Assembly: GCA_021404785.1 (NCBI GenBank)
Contig: QWHH01000001.1
Span: forward strand, 220,760 to 284,759
Source: Lysobacterales bacterium PRO7
GTDB lineage: Bacteria; Pseudomonadota; Gammaproteobacteria; Xanthomonadales; Rhodanobacteraceae
Length of the DNA: 64,000 nt
Direction: 5' to 3'
Part shown: positions 8,669 to 19,387 of the stretch, piece after piece
How positions within the stretch are numbered: position 1 is the stretch's first letter
How the letters are laid out: each line of letters starts with the position of its first letter
Translations under genes and position numbers: made by a program
Notes under the pieces: model-generated
Databases searched by the model: none
What the model was told of the DNA's origin: nothing
The model's input: only the letters and a program-made list of their open reading frames with translations

Positions 8669-10042
8669 TCACTGCGTATTCGGGGTGGATGCTATTTCCA
8701 CTTTCTGGTCGCCCTTGAACCACAGCCAGATGCCGTCGGACATGCGGCCGAAGAATCCGGCTTCGGGCGCATCGGCGAGCGCGACCAGCGGGCGCTCGAG
8801 CAGCGGTTTTCCATCGAGCACTACATCAAGCGTGCCGACTTGCTGGCCCTTCTTGTACGGCGCGATCAGGCGCCCGGGCAGTTTCAGGCTGGCTTTCAGA
8901 TCCTTGTAGCGACCACGCGGCATGGTCACCAGCACGTCGTCGGCGACGCCGAGCGGCAGCGTCTTGTCCACACCTTTCCACAACTCCGGCGTGGCCAGCG
9001 GTTTGTTCGCCGCGTACAACTCGTGGGTTTCGAAAAAGCGAAAACCGTAGTTGAGCAGTGCCTGATTGTCGTCCGCGCGCTGCTTGTCGCTGGGCGCGCC
9101 CATGACCACGGCGATCAGGCGCTGGTCGTCGCGCTTGGCCGAGGTGGCGAGACAGAAACCGGCTTCCTTGGTGTGGCCGGTCTTGAGTCCGTCCACACTG
9201 CCGTCGCGCCACAGCAGGGCGTTGCGGTTGTGCTGGGTGATGCCGTTCCACTCGAATTCCTTGATCGCATAGATCGCGTATTCGTTCGGATAGTCGTGGA
9301 TCACATGGCGCGACAGCACCGCGATGTCGTGCGCTGTCGAATAATGGTTCGGATCCGGAAGTCCCGTTGCGTTGACGAAATGCGTGCCGGTCATGCCGAG
9401 CTTGGCCGCGTATTCGTTCATCAGGTTGGCGAACGTGGCCTCGGAACCGGCGACGTGTTCGGCCAGCGCGATCGCGGCGTCGTTGCCCGACTGGATGATC
9501 ATGCCGTAGAGCAGGTCCTTCAGCGGCACCTGCGAGTTCACCTTCAGGAACGTGGTCGAACCGTCCGTGCCGGCGCCGCCCGCGCGCCAGGCATGTTCGC
9601 TGACCAGCACCGGATCATCGAGCTTGATCTTGCCGGCGGCCAGTTCCGCCGAGATGATGTAACCGGTCATCATCTTCGTGATCGAGGCCGGCTCCACGCG
9701 CGTGTCGGCGTTGTTTTCGGCAAGAATCTGGCCGGTCGCGTAGTCCATCAACACCCAGGCCTTGGCGTCGAAGGTCGGCGCTGGAGGTACCGGGACATTC
9801 AGCGCACCCGGCGCCGGTCGCGCGCCGGGATTCGGGTTTGGCACGGGCAGGTTCGCGTTCGCCTGCGCCGGGCTCGAATTATTGGCCGGCGCTTCGGCTG
9901 GCGTTGCCGCCGCCGCTGCGGCAGGTGCAGCAGTGGCCGCGGCCGCCGCCTTCTTGTGCTTGTGCGGAGCGGCAGATGCGGGCGCTGCGGTCGTGGCAAG
10001 AATCAGGAATGCGGCAATGCAAAGCGGGTACAGGAATTTCAT
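8669..10042 (-). CDS. dacC: D-alanyl-D-alanine carboxypeptidase (PBP5/6 type)
   Basis: Encodes 457 residues. The start at 10042 is preferred over 10045 or 10078 because GGAT lies seven bases upstream and a signal peptide (1-25) follows directly. It trims the terminal D-Ala of peptidoglycan stem peptides in the periplasm. The active-site motifs are complete: Ser120-Ile-Thr-Lys123, Ser185-Gly-Asn187 and Lys287-Thr-Gly. A PBP5-type C-terminal beta domain follows, ending in a tryptophan-containing amphipathic stretch (SDGIWLWFKG) that should anchor it to the membrane. An Ala/Pro/Asn-rich linker of about 60 residues separates the signal peptide from the catalytic domain. dacA and dacC cannot be distinguished here. 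Confidence 0.9.
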   Translation of the reverse strand: MKFLYPLCIAAFLILATTAAPASAAPHKHKKAAAAATAAPAAAAAATPAEAPANNSSPAQANANLPVPNPNPGARPAPGALNVPVPPAPTFDAKAWVLMDYATGQILAENNADTRVEPASITKMMTGYIISAELAAGKIKLDDPVLVSEHAWRAGGAGTDGSTTFLKVNSQVPLKDLLYGMIIQSGNDAAIALAEHVAGSEATFANLMNEYAAKLGMTGTHFVNATGLPDPNHYSTAHDIAVLSRHVIHDYPNEYAIYAIKEFEWNGITQHNRNALLWRDGSVDGLKTGHTKEAGFCLATSAKRDDQRLIAVVMGAPSDKQRADDNQALLNYGFRFFETHELYAANKPLATPELWKGVDKTLPLGVADDVLVTMPRGRYKDLKASLKLPGRLIAPYKKGQQVGTLDVVLDGKPLLERPLVALADAPEAGFFGRMSDGIWLWFKGDQKVEIASTPNTQ

Positions 10043-10096
10043 CATCCAATCCGTCAGGGTTTTTGGTATCGGATCCATCCCCGGTGGATCGTCGCG

Positions 10097-10984
10097 TCAA
10101 TTATCTATTGAAACCTTCACTTCACCCAAGCCCAGTGCGCGCAACTTCGGCGTCAGCGCGTCGGCTTCGGCGGCGTCCTTGAGTGGCCCGAGGCGCACAC
10201 GGCGCAAGGGTTTGCCGCCCGTCTGCACGCTTACCACTTGCACGTTGCCCAGCCGCGCGCCGCGTACCTTGCCCGCCGCGCGCTCGGCGTTGGCGGGATC
10301 CGCGAACGCGCCGACTTGCAGGTATAGCAGGGGTTTGGGCGTTTTCGCTGGCGCGCTTGAGACCGCAGCGCTGCGCGTGGGTTCCGTGTCGCGACCCGGA
10401 TGATCGGGATCAATGCCGCGCACCTCGACCATTGCGGTGCCCTTCGGATACACGCCGAGCTTGATCGCGGCGACGAAGGACAGATCGATGATCCGATTCG
10501 AAACAAACGGACCGCGGTCGTTGACGCGTACGATCGCGCTGCGGCCGTTTTCCAGGTTGGTCACGCGCACGTAGCAGGGAATCGGCAGCACCTTGCTCGC
10601 GGCGCTGTAGGCATACATGTCGTATTTCTCGAAATTCGACGTGGTGTAGCCGTGAAATTTGTTGCCGTACCACGAGGCCAGACCGCGCTCGTCGTAACCC
10701 TTGCAGCTCGGCAGCACGCGATAGGTTTCGCCAAGCACCTTGTACGGCGACTTGTTGCCGTAGACCGAGCGCGGCTCATCGCGCGGCACGGGTTCGGCAA
10801 TCTTGCTGATGTCCGGAACCTGCGCAGGCGTGGAATCATTCGCCTGCGCGTAACGTCCGCCGGATTCGCGCGGCGCGGTCGTCTGCGCGGGTGAAGCCGA
10901 CGGGCGCATCGCTTGCCGATGGAAACAACCACCGAGCGCAAGCAACGCGAAGACGACGACGGCGCGGACGCGCCAATCGATCAT
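10097..10984 (-). CDS. rlpA: Septal ring lytic transglycosylase RlpA (lipoprotein)
   Basis: Encodes 295 residues. A lipobox (LGGC, Cys20) gives an outer-membrane lipoprotein. The double-psi beta-barrel (about 100-190) has GLASWYGNKFHG and VNDRGPF, the motifs carrying the catalytic residues. A SPOR domain at the C-terminus (about 218-295) would bind denuded glycan at the division septum. RlpA cleaves glycan strands lacking stem peptides, so it works after amidases; the neighbouring dac and mltB genes fit. Its start overlaps the mltB stop (ATGA). Confidence 0.93.
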   Translation of the reverse strand: MIDWRVRAVVVFALLALGGCFHRQAMRPSASPAQTTAPRESGGRYAQANDSTPAQVPDISKIAEPVPRDEPRSVYGNKSPYKVLGETYRVLPSCKGYDERGLASWYGNKFHGYTTSNFEKYDMYAYSAASKVLPIPCYVRVTNLENGRSAIVRVNDRGPFVSNRIIDLSFVAAIKLGVYPKGTAMVEVRGIDPDHPGRDTEPTRSAAVSSAPAKTPKPLLYLQVGAFADPANAERAAGKVRGARLGNVQVVSVQTGGKPLRRVRLGPLKDAAEADALTPKLRALGLGEVKVSIDN

Positions 10985-11973
10985 GGCGTGCGCGCCGCAG
11001 CAGCGATCGCCTCGCTCAATTGGTACACCGCCATCGAATACAGTGGGCTCTTGTTATAGCGCGAGATCACCCAGAAATTGCGGAACGTGATCCACACTTC
11101 CGGACCGGCTTCGCCGTCGAGCCGGACCAGCGTCGCCGGCGTCGCCGGATCGAGCTTCGCATCCGTGGTATAGCCCCATTCGGCGAGCTGCTGCAGCGGA
11201 TAGACGGGATCCAGGCCTTTCGGATCGATCGTGCGCGCATTCGCGGCGACGGTCGCGCGCAGCGCTACCGGTGCGCCGGTCTGCCAACCGAACGCTTCGA
11301 AGTAGTTGGCGATGCTGGCGCAGATGTCCGGCAGTGAATTCCACAAATCGATCTTGCCGTCGCCGTCGCCATCGCGTGCGTACTTGGCCACGCTCGAGGG
11401 CATGAATTGCGGCCAGCCCATCGCGCCGGCATACGAACCCATCAGCTCCTCGGGCGCGTACGGAAACGCGGCCGAATGCAGCAACAGCAATTGCGCGAGT
11501 TCGGAACGAAAATACGTTTGCCGCGGCGGGTAGTAGAACGCGAGCGTGACCAGGGCGTCGAGCACGCGATAGCGCATCAGTGTGCGGCCGTAGTTGCTCT
11601 CCACACCGATGATGGCCGTGATCATCTGCGGCGGCAGTCCGTATTGCTTGCCGGTGCGCTCGAGCAGGGCGCGATTGGCTTCCAGGAATGCCGCGCCGTC
11701 GTCGATGCGCCGCTGGGTGACGAAGATCGGCCGGTAGTCCTTCCACGGCTTGGCTTCGGCCGGGCGCGTCATTGTGTCGATCACGCTTTGCCGGTACTGC
11801 GCGCGATGCAGGGTTTCAAGCACCGCCGTGGCGTCGAGGCCATGCTCGCTCGCCATCATCTGCGCGAACTGTTTTTCCGCCGCGCCGGGATCGGGGGCGA
11901 GCTGCGCCGATGTTGCCGTCGCCAGCGTCGCGCAAAACAGGAATAGCAGGAAGAACGTGAATCCGCGCCGCAT
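10981..11973 (-). CDS. mltB: Membrane-bound lytic murein transglycosylase B
   Basis: Encodes 330 residues from the methionine at 11973, chosen because it begins a clean signal peptide (MRRGFTFFLLFLFCATLATA). In-frame ATGs at 11994 and 12012 are possible. The GH103-type fold has the catalytic Glu125 in IIGVESNYGR and the conserved GAMGWPQFMPSSVAKYA segment. It cleaves the MurNAc-GlcNAc bond with formation of 1,6-anhydroMurNAc. A near-perfect calcium-loop-like motif DGDGDGKIDLW is present. It shows no clear lipobox. Confidence 0.92.
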   Translation of the reverse strand: MRRGFTFFLLFLFCATLATATSAQLAPDPGAAEKQFAQMMASEHGLDATAVLETLHRAQYRQSVIDTMTRPAEAKPWKDYRPIFVTQRRIDDGAAFLEANRALLERTGKQYGLPPQMITAIIGVESNYGRTLMRYRVLDALVTLAFYYPPRQTYFRSELAQLLLLHSAAFPYAPEELMGSYAGAMGWPQFMPSSVAKYARDGDGDGKIDLWNSLPDICASIANYFEAFGWQTGAPVALRATVAANARTIDPKGLDPVYPLQQLAEWGYTTDAKLDPATPATLVRLDGEAGPEVWITFRNFWVISRYNKSPLYSMAVYQLSEAIAAAARTP

Positions 11974-12034
11974 GCTGCTGCCGCAAAAAAACATTGCGTG
12001 AAAGCTTAGCATGCGCTGCTTCGTCCAATCACGA

Positions 12035-13153
12035 TCATCCAGACATGAACTTGCGGTGCGCGTGGATCGACATCAACACGCCGAATCCGGCCAACAGCGA
12101 AACTGCGGACGTGCCGCCGTAACTGATCAGCGGCAATGGCACGCCAACCACGGGCAACAGGCCGGTGATCATGCCGCCGTTCACCATCACGTAGACGAAG
12201 AACGCCATGCTGATGGATCCGGCGAGTAACCTCGAATAGGTTTCGCGCGCGTTTGCGGCGATGACCAGTCCGCGACCGACGATGAACAGGTATAGCGCGA
12301 GCAGCGCGATCACGCCGATCAACCCCCATTCCTCGGAGAACACCGCGAACACGAAGTCGGTGGTGTGCTCGGGCAAAAATTCCAGGCGTGATTGCGTGCC
12401 CTGGTGCCAGCCCTTGCCGGTGATGCCGCCGGAGCCGACTGCAATCTCCGACTGGATGATGTGCCAGCCGTTGCCAAGCGGATCTGCTTCCGGATTGAGG
12501 AACATGCGCAAGCGGTCGCGCTGGTATTCGTGCATGAAATGCCACAGCAGCGGGGCCGCGCCCGCGGCCGCGCCGAGCACGATGAAGATGCGCCACCACG
12601 CCAGTCCGGCGAGGAATACGGCGAACACGCCGCTGGCGACGACCAGCAAGGCGGTGCCCAGGTCCGGCTGGCGGGCGATCAACAGCGCCGGCGCGCCGAT
12701 CAGCATCGCGACCGCGCCAAGGGTGAGCCAGCGCGGCGGCAGTTCACGCGCGTGCAAGTACCAGGCGATCATCATCGGCAAGGTCAGCTTGACCAGTTCC
12801 GATGGCTGGAAACGCACCACGCCGAGATTCAACCAGCGATCCGCGCCGCGCCCCTGTCCGTGCAGCGCCACCGCGACCAGCAGGGCGAGGCTGCCCAGGT
12901 ACAGCCACGGTGTCCAGTTGCGCAACACATTTGGCGGCACGCGCGCGAGCAGCAACAGCAGCACGCCGCCCAGGGCGAAGCGCAGGGACTGGTTCAGCAC
13001 CAGGCGCCGGTCCAGGTCGCTGGCGCTGTACAGCGTGATCAGGCCGATCAGTGCGAGTGCGATCAAGGCGCCGAGCAGCGGCAGGTCCAGGCGCGGTTCG
13101 CGCAGGCTGTGGCGCAGCCACGCGCGCAGGCGGTGCAGCGGGTGCACATTCAT
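12035..13153 (-). CDS. mrdB: Peptidoglycan glycosyltransferase RodA
   Basis: Encodes 372 residues with about ten predicted membrane helices: a SEDS-family polymerase that extends glycan strands during side-wall growth together with PBP2. The start at 13153 overlaps the PBP2 stop (ATGA), giving translational coupling. Family features include RWLNLGVVRFQPSELVKL, ARQPDLGTALL and the C-terminal PLISYGGTS segment. The conserved WHQGTQSRLEFLPEHTTDF loop is intact. Confidence 0.95.
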   Translation of the reverse strand: MNVHPLHRLRAWLRHSLREPRLDLPLLGALIALALIGLITLYSASDLDRRLVLNQSLRFALGGVLLLLLARVPPNVLRNWTPWLYLGSLALLVAVALHGQGRGADRWLNLGVVRFQPSELVKLTLPMMIAWYLHARELPPRWLTLGAVAMLIGAPALLIARQPDLGTALLVVASGVFAVFLAGLAWWRIFIVLGAAAGAAPLLWHFMHEYQRDRLRMFLNPEADPLGNGWHIIQSEIAVGSGGITGKGWHQGTQSRLEFLPEHTTDFVFAVFSEEWGLIGVIALLALYLFIVGRGLVIAANARETYSRLLAGSISMAFFVYVMVNGGMITGLLPVVGVPLPLISYGGTSAVSLLAGFGVLMSIHAHRKFMSG

Positions 13154-15021
13154 GGTGCGCCTCCATCGTCGTCCTTGAGCCATTCGTCGAGGATGCGGCG
13201 CGCGATCGGCGCCGCGTCGTAGGCGCCGGAGCGGCCTTCCTTGAGCGCGACGACCACGGCGACGCGCGGCGCATCGGCCGGCGTGAATGCTTCGAACAGC
13301 ACCTCGTGGCGGCTGACCGCGGACGTCGCGATGTTGGTCCATTCCTCGCCGGTGCGCGAAAAACGTTCGGCGGTCCCGGTCTTGCCGGCGATGACGTAAG
13401 GAAATCCGTCGCCGAGGCCGTGCGCGGTGCCAGACGGATCGTTGACCACGTCGATCATGCCCTGGCGCACCGCGTCCCAGTCGGCCGGATTGCGGATGAA
13501 GTTCGGCGCCGGTTTGGGTTGCGGTACGGTCACGCGAGGCGCGTTCAGTCCATCCTGCAGCGCGTGCAGCAGATGCGGCACGCGGCGCACGCCGCCATCG
13601 GCGAGTGTGGACAGCGCGTTGGCGAGCTGGACCGGCGTGATCACCCAGTAGCCCTGGCCGATGCCGGCAATTACGGTTTCGCCGGGATAAAACGGCTGGT
13701 TGAAGCGGCCGCGTTTCCACGCTTTCGACGGCAAGACGCCAGATGCTTCGCCGGGCAGGTCGATGCCGGTGGGTTTGCCGAAACCGAAATTGGCCATCCA
13801 CGCGCTGAAGCGGTCGATGCCCATGTCCAGCGCGAGCGAATAGAAATACGTGTTGACCGAACGCGCGATCGCCTGGCGCAGGTTGACCAGGCCCTGGCCG
13901 CCGCGCACGTCGTCGCGGTAGCCGCGTGACTGGCCGGGGATGAAGAACTCGCCGGTCGACAGCACCGTGTCCTGCGGTTTGCGCAGACCGAGTTCGAGGC
14001 CGCCGAGGCCAAGATACGGTTTGACCGTCGAGCCCGGCGTGAAACCGCCGGCGATGGCGCGATTGAGCAGGGGCTTGTCCGGGTTGTTCAACAGCGCGGC
14101 GTAATCCGCGTGCGCGATGCCGTTGACGAACAGGTTCGGATCAAAGCTCGGAGCGCTCGCGAGCGCCAGCACTTCGCCGTTGCGCGGATCGATCGCGACC
14201 ACCGCGCCGGGCCGTCCGGCGAGCGCGTCCTGCGCGGCGCGCTGCAGGCGCGCGTCGATGCTCAGGTACAGGTTTTTTCCGGGCGTCGGCGCGACCCGGC
14301 TGATCGGCTTGCCGATCACGCGCTTGTCGACGTTGACCTCGACCTGCTCGTAACCCGGGCGGCCGTGCAATTCGTCTTCGTAACTGCGCTCAATGCCGGT
14401 CTTGCCGATCTGCGTGGTACCGGCGTACTGGTCGGCGTCGAGCGTGGTCGCGTCGGCCGCGTCGATGCGGCCGACGTAGCCGATCACGTGCGCGAAATCC
14501 GCGCCGCGCGGGTAGGCGCGGGTCAGGTACGGCACCACGTCAACGCCGGGAAAACGCCAGCGCTGGGTGGAAAACCGCGCGATTTCGTCTTCCGACAACT
14601 TCAGACGCAGCGGAATGCTGTCGAACGCGCGCTTGCTCTTGCGCAGCGCGGCGAAGCGCTCGATGTCGTCGTCCGACAACGCAATCACATGGCCGAGCGC
14701 GGCGAGCATCGTGGTCATGTCCTGAACCTGCTCAGGCACCACTTCGAGGCGGAACGCGGCCACGTTCTCGGCCAGCAGCACGCCGTTGCGGTCGTAGATC
14801 AGGCCGCGCGTGGGCGGGATGCTGCGCACCGAGATGCGGTTGCTGTTCGATCGCGCAGCGAACTCGGCATGACGTGTGACCTGCAGGAACCAGAAGCGCG
14901 CGGCCAGGCCCGACAGGCACAGCGCGATCAGCAGGAAACCCGCAAGCGAGCGCTTGCCGAAGCGCGCGGCCTCGACCTGCGCATCCTTTAACTTGCGCGG
15001 TTTCGCCTTGCGCTTTTTCAT
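13150..15021 (-). CDS. mrdA: Penicillin-binding protein 2 (elongasome transpeptidase)
   Basis: Encodes 623 residues from the ATG at 15021, which overlaps the mreD stop (ATGA). An open frame upstream lacks PBP-like sequence. It has a short basic cytoplasmic tail, one membrane helix (about 25-45), a non-catalytic dimerisation domain (about 60-240) and the transpeptidase domain. The active-site motifs are Ser331-Thr-Val-Lys334, Ser388-Val-Asn390 and Lys547-Thr-Gly-Thr. It cross-links side-wall peptidoglycan in the Rod complex with RodA and MreC. Confidence 0.95.
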   Translation of the reverse strand: MKKRKAKPRKLKDAQVEAARFGKRSLAGFLLIALCLSGLAARFWFLQVTRHAEFAARSNSNRISVRSIPPTRGLIYDRNGVLLAENVAAFRLEVVPEQVQDMTTMLAALGHVIALSDDDIERFAALRKSKRAFDSIPLRLKLSEDEIARFSTQRWRFPGVDVVPYLTRAYPRGADFAHVIGYVGRIDAADATTLDADQYAGTTQIGKTGIERSYEDELHGRPGYEQVEVNVDKRVIGKPISRVAPTPGKNLYLSIDARLQRAAQDALAGRPGAVVAIDPRNGEVLALASAPSFDPNLFVNGIAHADYAALLNNPDKPLLNRAIAGGFTPGSTVKPYLGLGGLELGLRKPQDTVLSTGEFFIPGQSRGYRDDVRGGQGLVNLRQAIARSVNTYFYSLALDMGIDRFSAWMANFGFGKPTGIDLPGEASGVLPSKAWKRGRFNQPFYPGETVIAGIGQGYWVITPVQLANALSTLADGGVRRVPHLLHALQDGLNAPRVTVPQPKPAPNFIRNPADWDAVRQGMIDVVNDPSGTAHGLGDGFPYVIAGKTGTAERFSRTGEEWTNIATSAVSRHEVLFEAFTPADAPRVAVVVALKEGRSGAYDAAPIARRILDEWLKDDDGGAP

Positions 15022-15509
15022 GCGTCGCGGACGCGCAGGCGCGCGCGCGCATCGTCGAGCAGCAGGAACACCCACGGCCATGCGAGCATGCCGATGAACG
15101 GCGCGAGCCAGTAACTCGCCGCCGGCACCAGCTGCCCGTCCGCTGCGCGGATCGCAAGCAGGACGACGCGGTCGTTGAGCAGCAGCGCGAGTACCGCCAG
15201 TGCCTGTTGCCACATCGGGAAGAAGCGCAAGCGCGCGCGGAAACGCAACAGGATGAAGCAGAACACGCACAAACGCAGCGCCTGTTCGCCGAGCAGGTCG
15301 CCGCTGAACACGTCGCCGACGAGGCCGAGCACAAAAGCACGGCCCAGGTTGACATAGTCAGGCGCCTCGAGCGTCCAGTACATCAACACCAATGCCAGCC
15401 ACCACGGTTTGAGCGGCAGCATGGCCTGCGGCAATGGCATCAGTTGCAACAGGTAGCAGGCCGCGATGCTGCCCCAGAACAGCCAATCGTTGGCGCGCAT
15501 CCGGTTCAT
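15018..15509 (-). CDS. mreD: Rod shape-determining protein MreD
   Basis: Encodes 163 residues, almost entirely hydrophobic, with about five membrane helices, as in the MreD family. The GLVGDVFSGDLLGEQAL segment is typical. It overlaps mreC at its start and mrdA at its end by ATGA junctions. It is a component of the elongasome membrane complex, and the identity rests on both sequence and position. Confidence 0.92.
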   Translation of the reverse strand: MNRMRANDWLFWGSIAACYLLQLMPLPQAMLPLKPWWLALVLMYWTLEAPDYVNLGRAFVLGLVGDVFSGDLLGEQALRLCVFCFILLRFRARLRFFPMWQQALAVLALLLNDRVVLLAIRAADGQLVPAASYWLAPFIGMLAWPWVFLLLDDARARLRVRDA

Positions 15510-16411
15510 GGTTGCGCCGCCGTTGCGGGCGGTCCCTCGGCCGGCGCCGGCCGAGGCGGGCCGACCGGATCGGGCAGGTTGTGCAGGATCAGTACTTCGC
15601 CACTGCGATCCAATGCTGCGCTTGGCGTGACCGTCGCCACCGCGAACATGCCGCTGGCGTCATTGCGAATGTTGCGCACCGTGCCGACCGGGAAGCCCGC
15701 CGGGAAATGCCCGCCCAAGCCAGAGGTCACGAGCATGTCGCCGGGCTTGATGTCGGCGCTGATCGGAACATTGGGCAATTCCAGCGAATCCAGCGCGCCG
15801 TTGCCGCGCGCGATCGCGCGCAGGCCTGTGCGCTCGCTCTTGACCGGCAGCGCGTGCGCCGGGTCGGTGATCAGCATCACGGTGGCCGTGTTCGGCAGCA
15901 CTTCGACGATCTGGCCCATCACGCCGTGCGCGTCGAGTACGGCCTCGCCGACGGCCACGCCCTGACGAGCGCCGGCGTCGATCGTGACACGATGGCGGAA
16001 CGGGTCGGTGTCCACGTCGATGATCCGCGCCAGTTGCACGCCGAGGTCGAGACTGCGTTGGGCTTCGAGCAATTGCTGCAGGCGCTCGTTCTGGTCGCGC
16101 ACGGATTGCAGACGATTCAGGCGCGCTTGCGCGAGCAGCAATTCGCGCTCGAGCTCGGCGTTGCGCTGGTTCAGGCGCGTGCGATCGGACATCGCATCGC
16201 CGGCGCTGCGCGCCAGCCGCGAAGGCAGGGCCGCGAGCCGGTACATCGGCTCCACGGCCGCGCTGGCGAAATAGCGCACCTGCACGAGCCAGCCGTTGCG
16301 ATGGTCGATGACCATCAACGCGATGGCCAGGGCCAGATAGGCGATCAGGCGCAGCGTGTTCGCCGTGTCGGGGCTGAATAGCGGTGCGGCTTCGTTGCGG
16401 GTTAGCGCCAT
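15506..16411 (-). CDS. mreC: Cell shape-determining protein MreC
   Basis: Encodes 301 residues. It has a short cytoplasmic N-terminus, one membrane helix (about 22-40), a periplasmic coiled coil (about 72-118) and the MreC beta domain (about 120-275) with typical VTSGLGGHFPAGFPVG. A Pro/Ala-rich tail ends the protein. MreC bridges MreB filaments to PBP2. It lies 29 bases after mreB. Confidence 0.94.
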   Translation of the reverse strand: MALTRNEAAPLFSPDTANTLRLIAYLALAIALMVIDHRNGWLVQVRYFASAAVEPMYRLAALPSRLARSAGDAMSDRTRLNQRNAELERELLLAQARLNRLQSVRDQNERLQQLLEAQRSLDLGVQLARIIDVDTDPFRHRVTIDAGARQGVAVGEAVLDAHGVMGQIVEVLPNTATVMLITDPAHALPVKSERTGLRAIARGNGALDSLELPNVPISADIKPGDMLVTSGLGGHFPAGFPVGTVRNIRNDASGMFAVATVTPSAALDRSGEVLILHNLPDPVGPPRPAPAEGPPATAAQP

Positions 16412-16440
16412 GATGAGCGCAGTTTACGAAACTTCCGGCC

Positions 16441-17625
<1,185 letters not shown>

Positions 17626-17657
17626 CTATCGTCGCCCGCCCCTGACCCGGATTGCCC

Positions 17658-17945
17658 ATGTCGATCGACACCGCCACCGTTGCCCGCATCGCCCGTCTTG
17701 CGCGTCTGCCGCTGGACGCGAACGCCGCGCCACAGATCGCGGACGAATTGGCGCGCGTGCTCGATCTGGCCGGAGAGTTGGCAAATGCGTCACTCGACGG
17801 CGTGGAACCGCTAGCGCATCCGCAGGCGCAAACACTGGCCTGGCGCGCCGATGCGGTCACCGAATCCAATCGCGCCGATGCCTTGCTGGCGTTGGCGCCG
17901 GATGCGCGTTCCGGTTTGTACGCTGTGCCGAAAGTGATCGGTTAG
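17658..17945 (+). CDS. gatC: Asp-tRNA(Asn)/Glu-tRNA(Gln) amidotransferase subunit C
   Basis: Encodes 95 residues from ATG 17658. GatC is the small subunit that stabilises GatA and wraps around the GatAB complex. The [13 protein letters not shown] and [28 protein letters not shown] segments are characteristic. It is divergent from mreB and lies eight bases before gatA. The complex converts misacylated Glu-tRNA(Gln) and/or Asp-tRNA(Asn) to the amide form. Confidence 0.93.
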   Translation: MSIDTATVARIARLARLPLDANAAPQIADELARVLDLAGELANASLDGVEPLAHPQAQTLAWRADAVTESNRADALLALAPDARSGLYAVPKVIG

Positions 17946-17953
17946 GGGCGCTG

Positions 17954-19387
17954 ATGGCATCGAGCATCGCGCAACTGGCGCAGGATTTACGCGCGCGCAA
18001 AACCTCGGCGGTCGAACTCGCGCAAGCGGCGCTCGCGCGTGCCCGTGCGCGGGCCGACTTGAATGCGTTCATCACGCTCGACGAAGCGGGCGCGCTTGCT
18101 ACAGCGCAGCGCGCCGAAGGGCGTTTCGCGAACGGTTCGCTGGCCGGCATTCCGTTCGCGCACAAGGACATCTTCTGCACGCATGGCGTGCGCACCACGT
18201 GTGCGTCGCGCATGCTGGAAAATTTCGTGCCGCCCTACGACGCCGGCGTGGTCGAACACTTGCGCGACGTGTATGCGGTGTCGATCGGCAAGACCAATAT
18301 GGACGAATTCGCGATGGGCTCGTCCAGCGAGAACTCGCATTTCGGCGCGGTGAAAAATCCCTGGGACGTAACGCGCGTGCCGGGCGGCTCATCCGGCGGT
18401 TCGGCCGCTGCGGTTGCCGCCGGCATCGTGCCGTTTGCGACCGGCACGGACTCCGGCGGTTCGGTGCGTCAGCCGGCCGCGTTTTGCGGCATCACCGGAC
18501 TCAAGCCCACCTATGGCCGCGTCTCACGCTTTGGCATGATCGCCTACGCATCGAGCCTGGATTGCGCCGGCGTACTCGCGCGCAGCGCGCAAGACTGCAT
18601 GTACGTGTTATCCGCGATGGCGGGGCACGATCCGCGCGACGCGACCAGCGTGGCGCGGGCACTCGACAATTACAATGCGGAATTATCCACAACGCTGCAA
18701 GGTATAAAAATAGGCATCGCGCGAGAATACTTCGGCGCCGGTGTCGAGCCTGGCGTCGCTGCGGCGGTGCGCGCGGCGCTTGCGCAGTACGAAAAACTCG
18801 GAGCCACGCTGGTCGATGTTTCATTGCCGAACGCGCACCTGGCGATTCCGGCGTACTACGTCATCGCGCCGGCGGAAGCCTCGAGCAATCTCGCGCGTTA
18901 TGACGGCGTGCGCTATGGTCACCGCTGCGCCGATCCACAGTCGCTGGAGGATTTGTACACGCGCAGCCGTGGCGAAGGCTTCGGCGCCGAGGTCAAACGT
19001 CGCATTCTGGTCGGCACCTATGCGCTGTCGGCGGGCTACTACGACGCCTACTACCTGCGCGCGCAGCGCGCGCGGCGCGTCATCGCCAATGATTTTGACG
19101 AGGCGTTCAAGCAGGTCGACCTGATCGCCGGGCCGACCACGCCGACCGTCGCCTTCAAGCTTGGCGAAAAGACCGCCGATCCGCTGGCGATGTATGCGGC
19201 CGACGTGAACACGGTCGCGGTGAATCTCGCCGGCCTGCCGGCGATTTCGATACCAGCCGGCTTTAGTGAAAATCTGCCTGTTGGCCTGCAATTGATCGCA
19301 CCAGCATTCGCCGAATCGCGTCTGCTGGCGGCTGCGCATCAGTTCCAGTCGGCGACGGATTGGCACACGCGGGAGCCGCGCGCATGA
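17954..19387 (+). CDS. gatA: Asp-tRNA(Asn)/Glu-tRNA(Gln) amidotransferase subunit A
   Basis: Encodes 477 residues from ATG 17954. It is the amidase subunit that releases ammonia from glutamine. The amidase-signature catalytic triad is visible: Lys71 in AHKDIF, the cis-Ser at 146 in GGSSGGS, and nucleophile Ser170 in [10 protein letters not shown]. Spacing matches the family exactly. The stop overlaps the gatB start (ATGA). Confidence 0.96.
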   Translation: MASSIAQLAQDLRARKTSAVELAQAALARARARADLNAFITLDEAGALATAQRAEGRFANGSLAGIPFAHKDIFCTHGVRTTCASRMLENFVPPYDAGVVEHLRDVYAVSIGKTNMDEFAMGSSSENSHFGAVKNPWDVTRVPGGSSGGSAAAVAAGIVPFATGTDSGGSVRQPAAFCGITGLKPTYGRVSRFGMIAYASSLDCAGVLARSAQDCMYVLSAMAGHDPRDATSVARALDNYNAELSTTLQGIKIGIAREYFGAGVEPGVAAAVRAALAQYEKLGATLVDVSLPNAHLAIPAYYVIAPAEASSNLARYDGVRYGHRCADPQSLEDLYTRSRGEGFGAEVKRRILVGTYALSAGYYDAYYLRAQRARRVIANDFDEAFKQVDLIAGPTTPTVAFKLGEKTADPLAMYAADVNTVAVNLAGLPAISIPAGFSENLPVGLQLIAPAFAESRLLAAAHQFQSATDWHTREPRA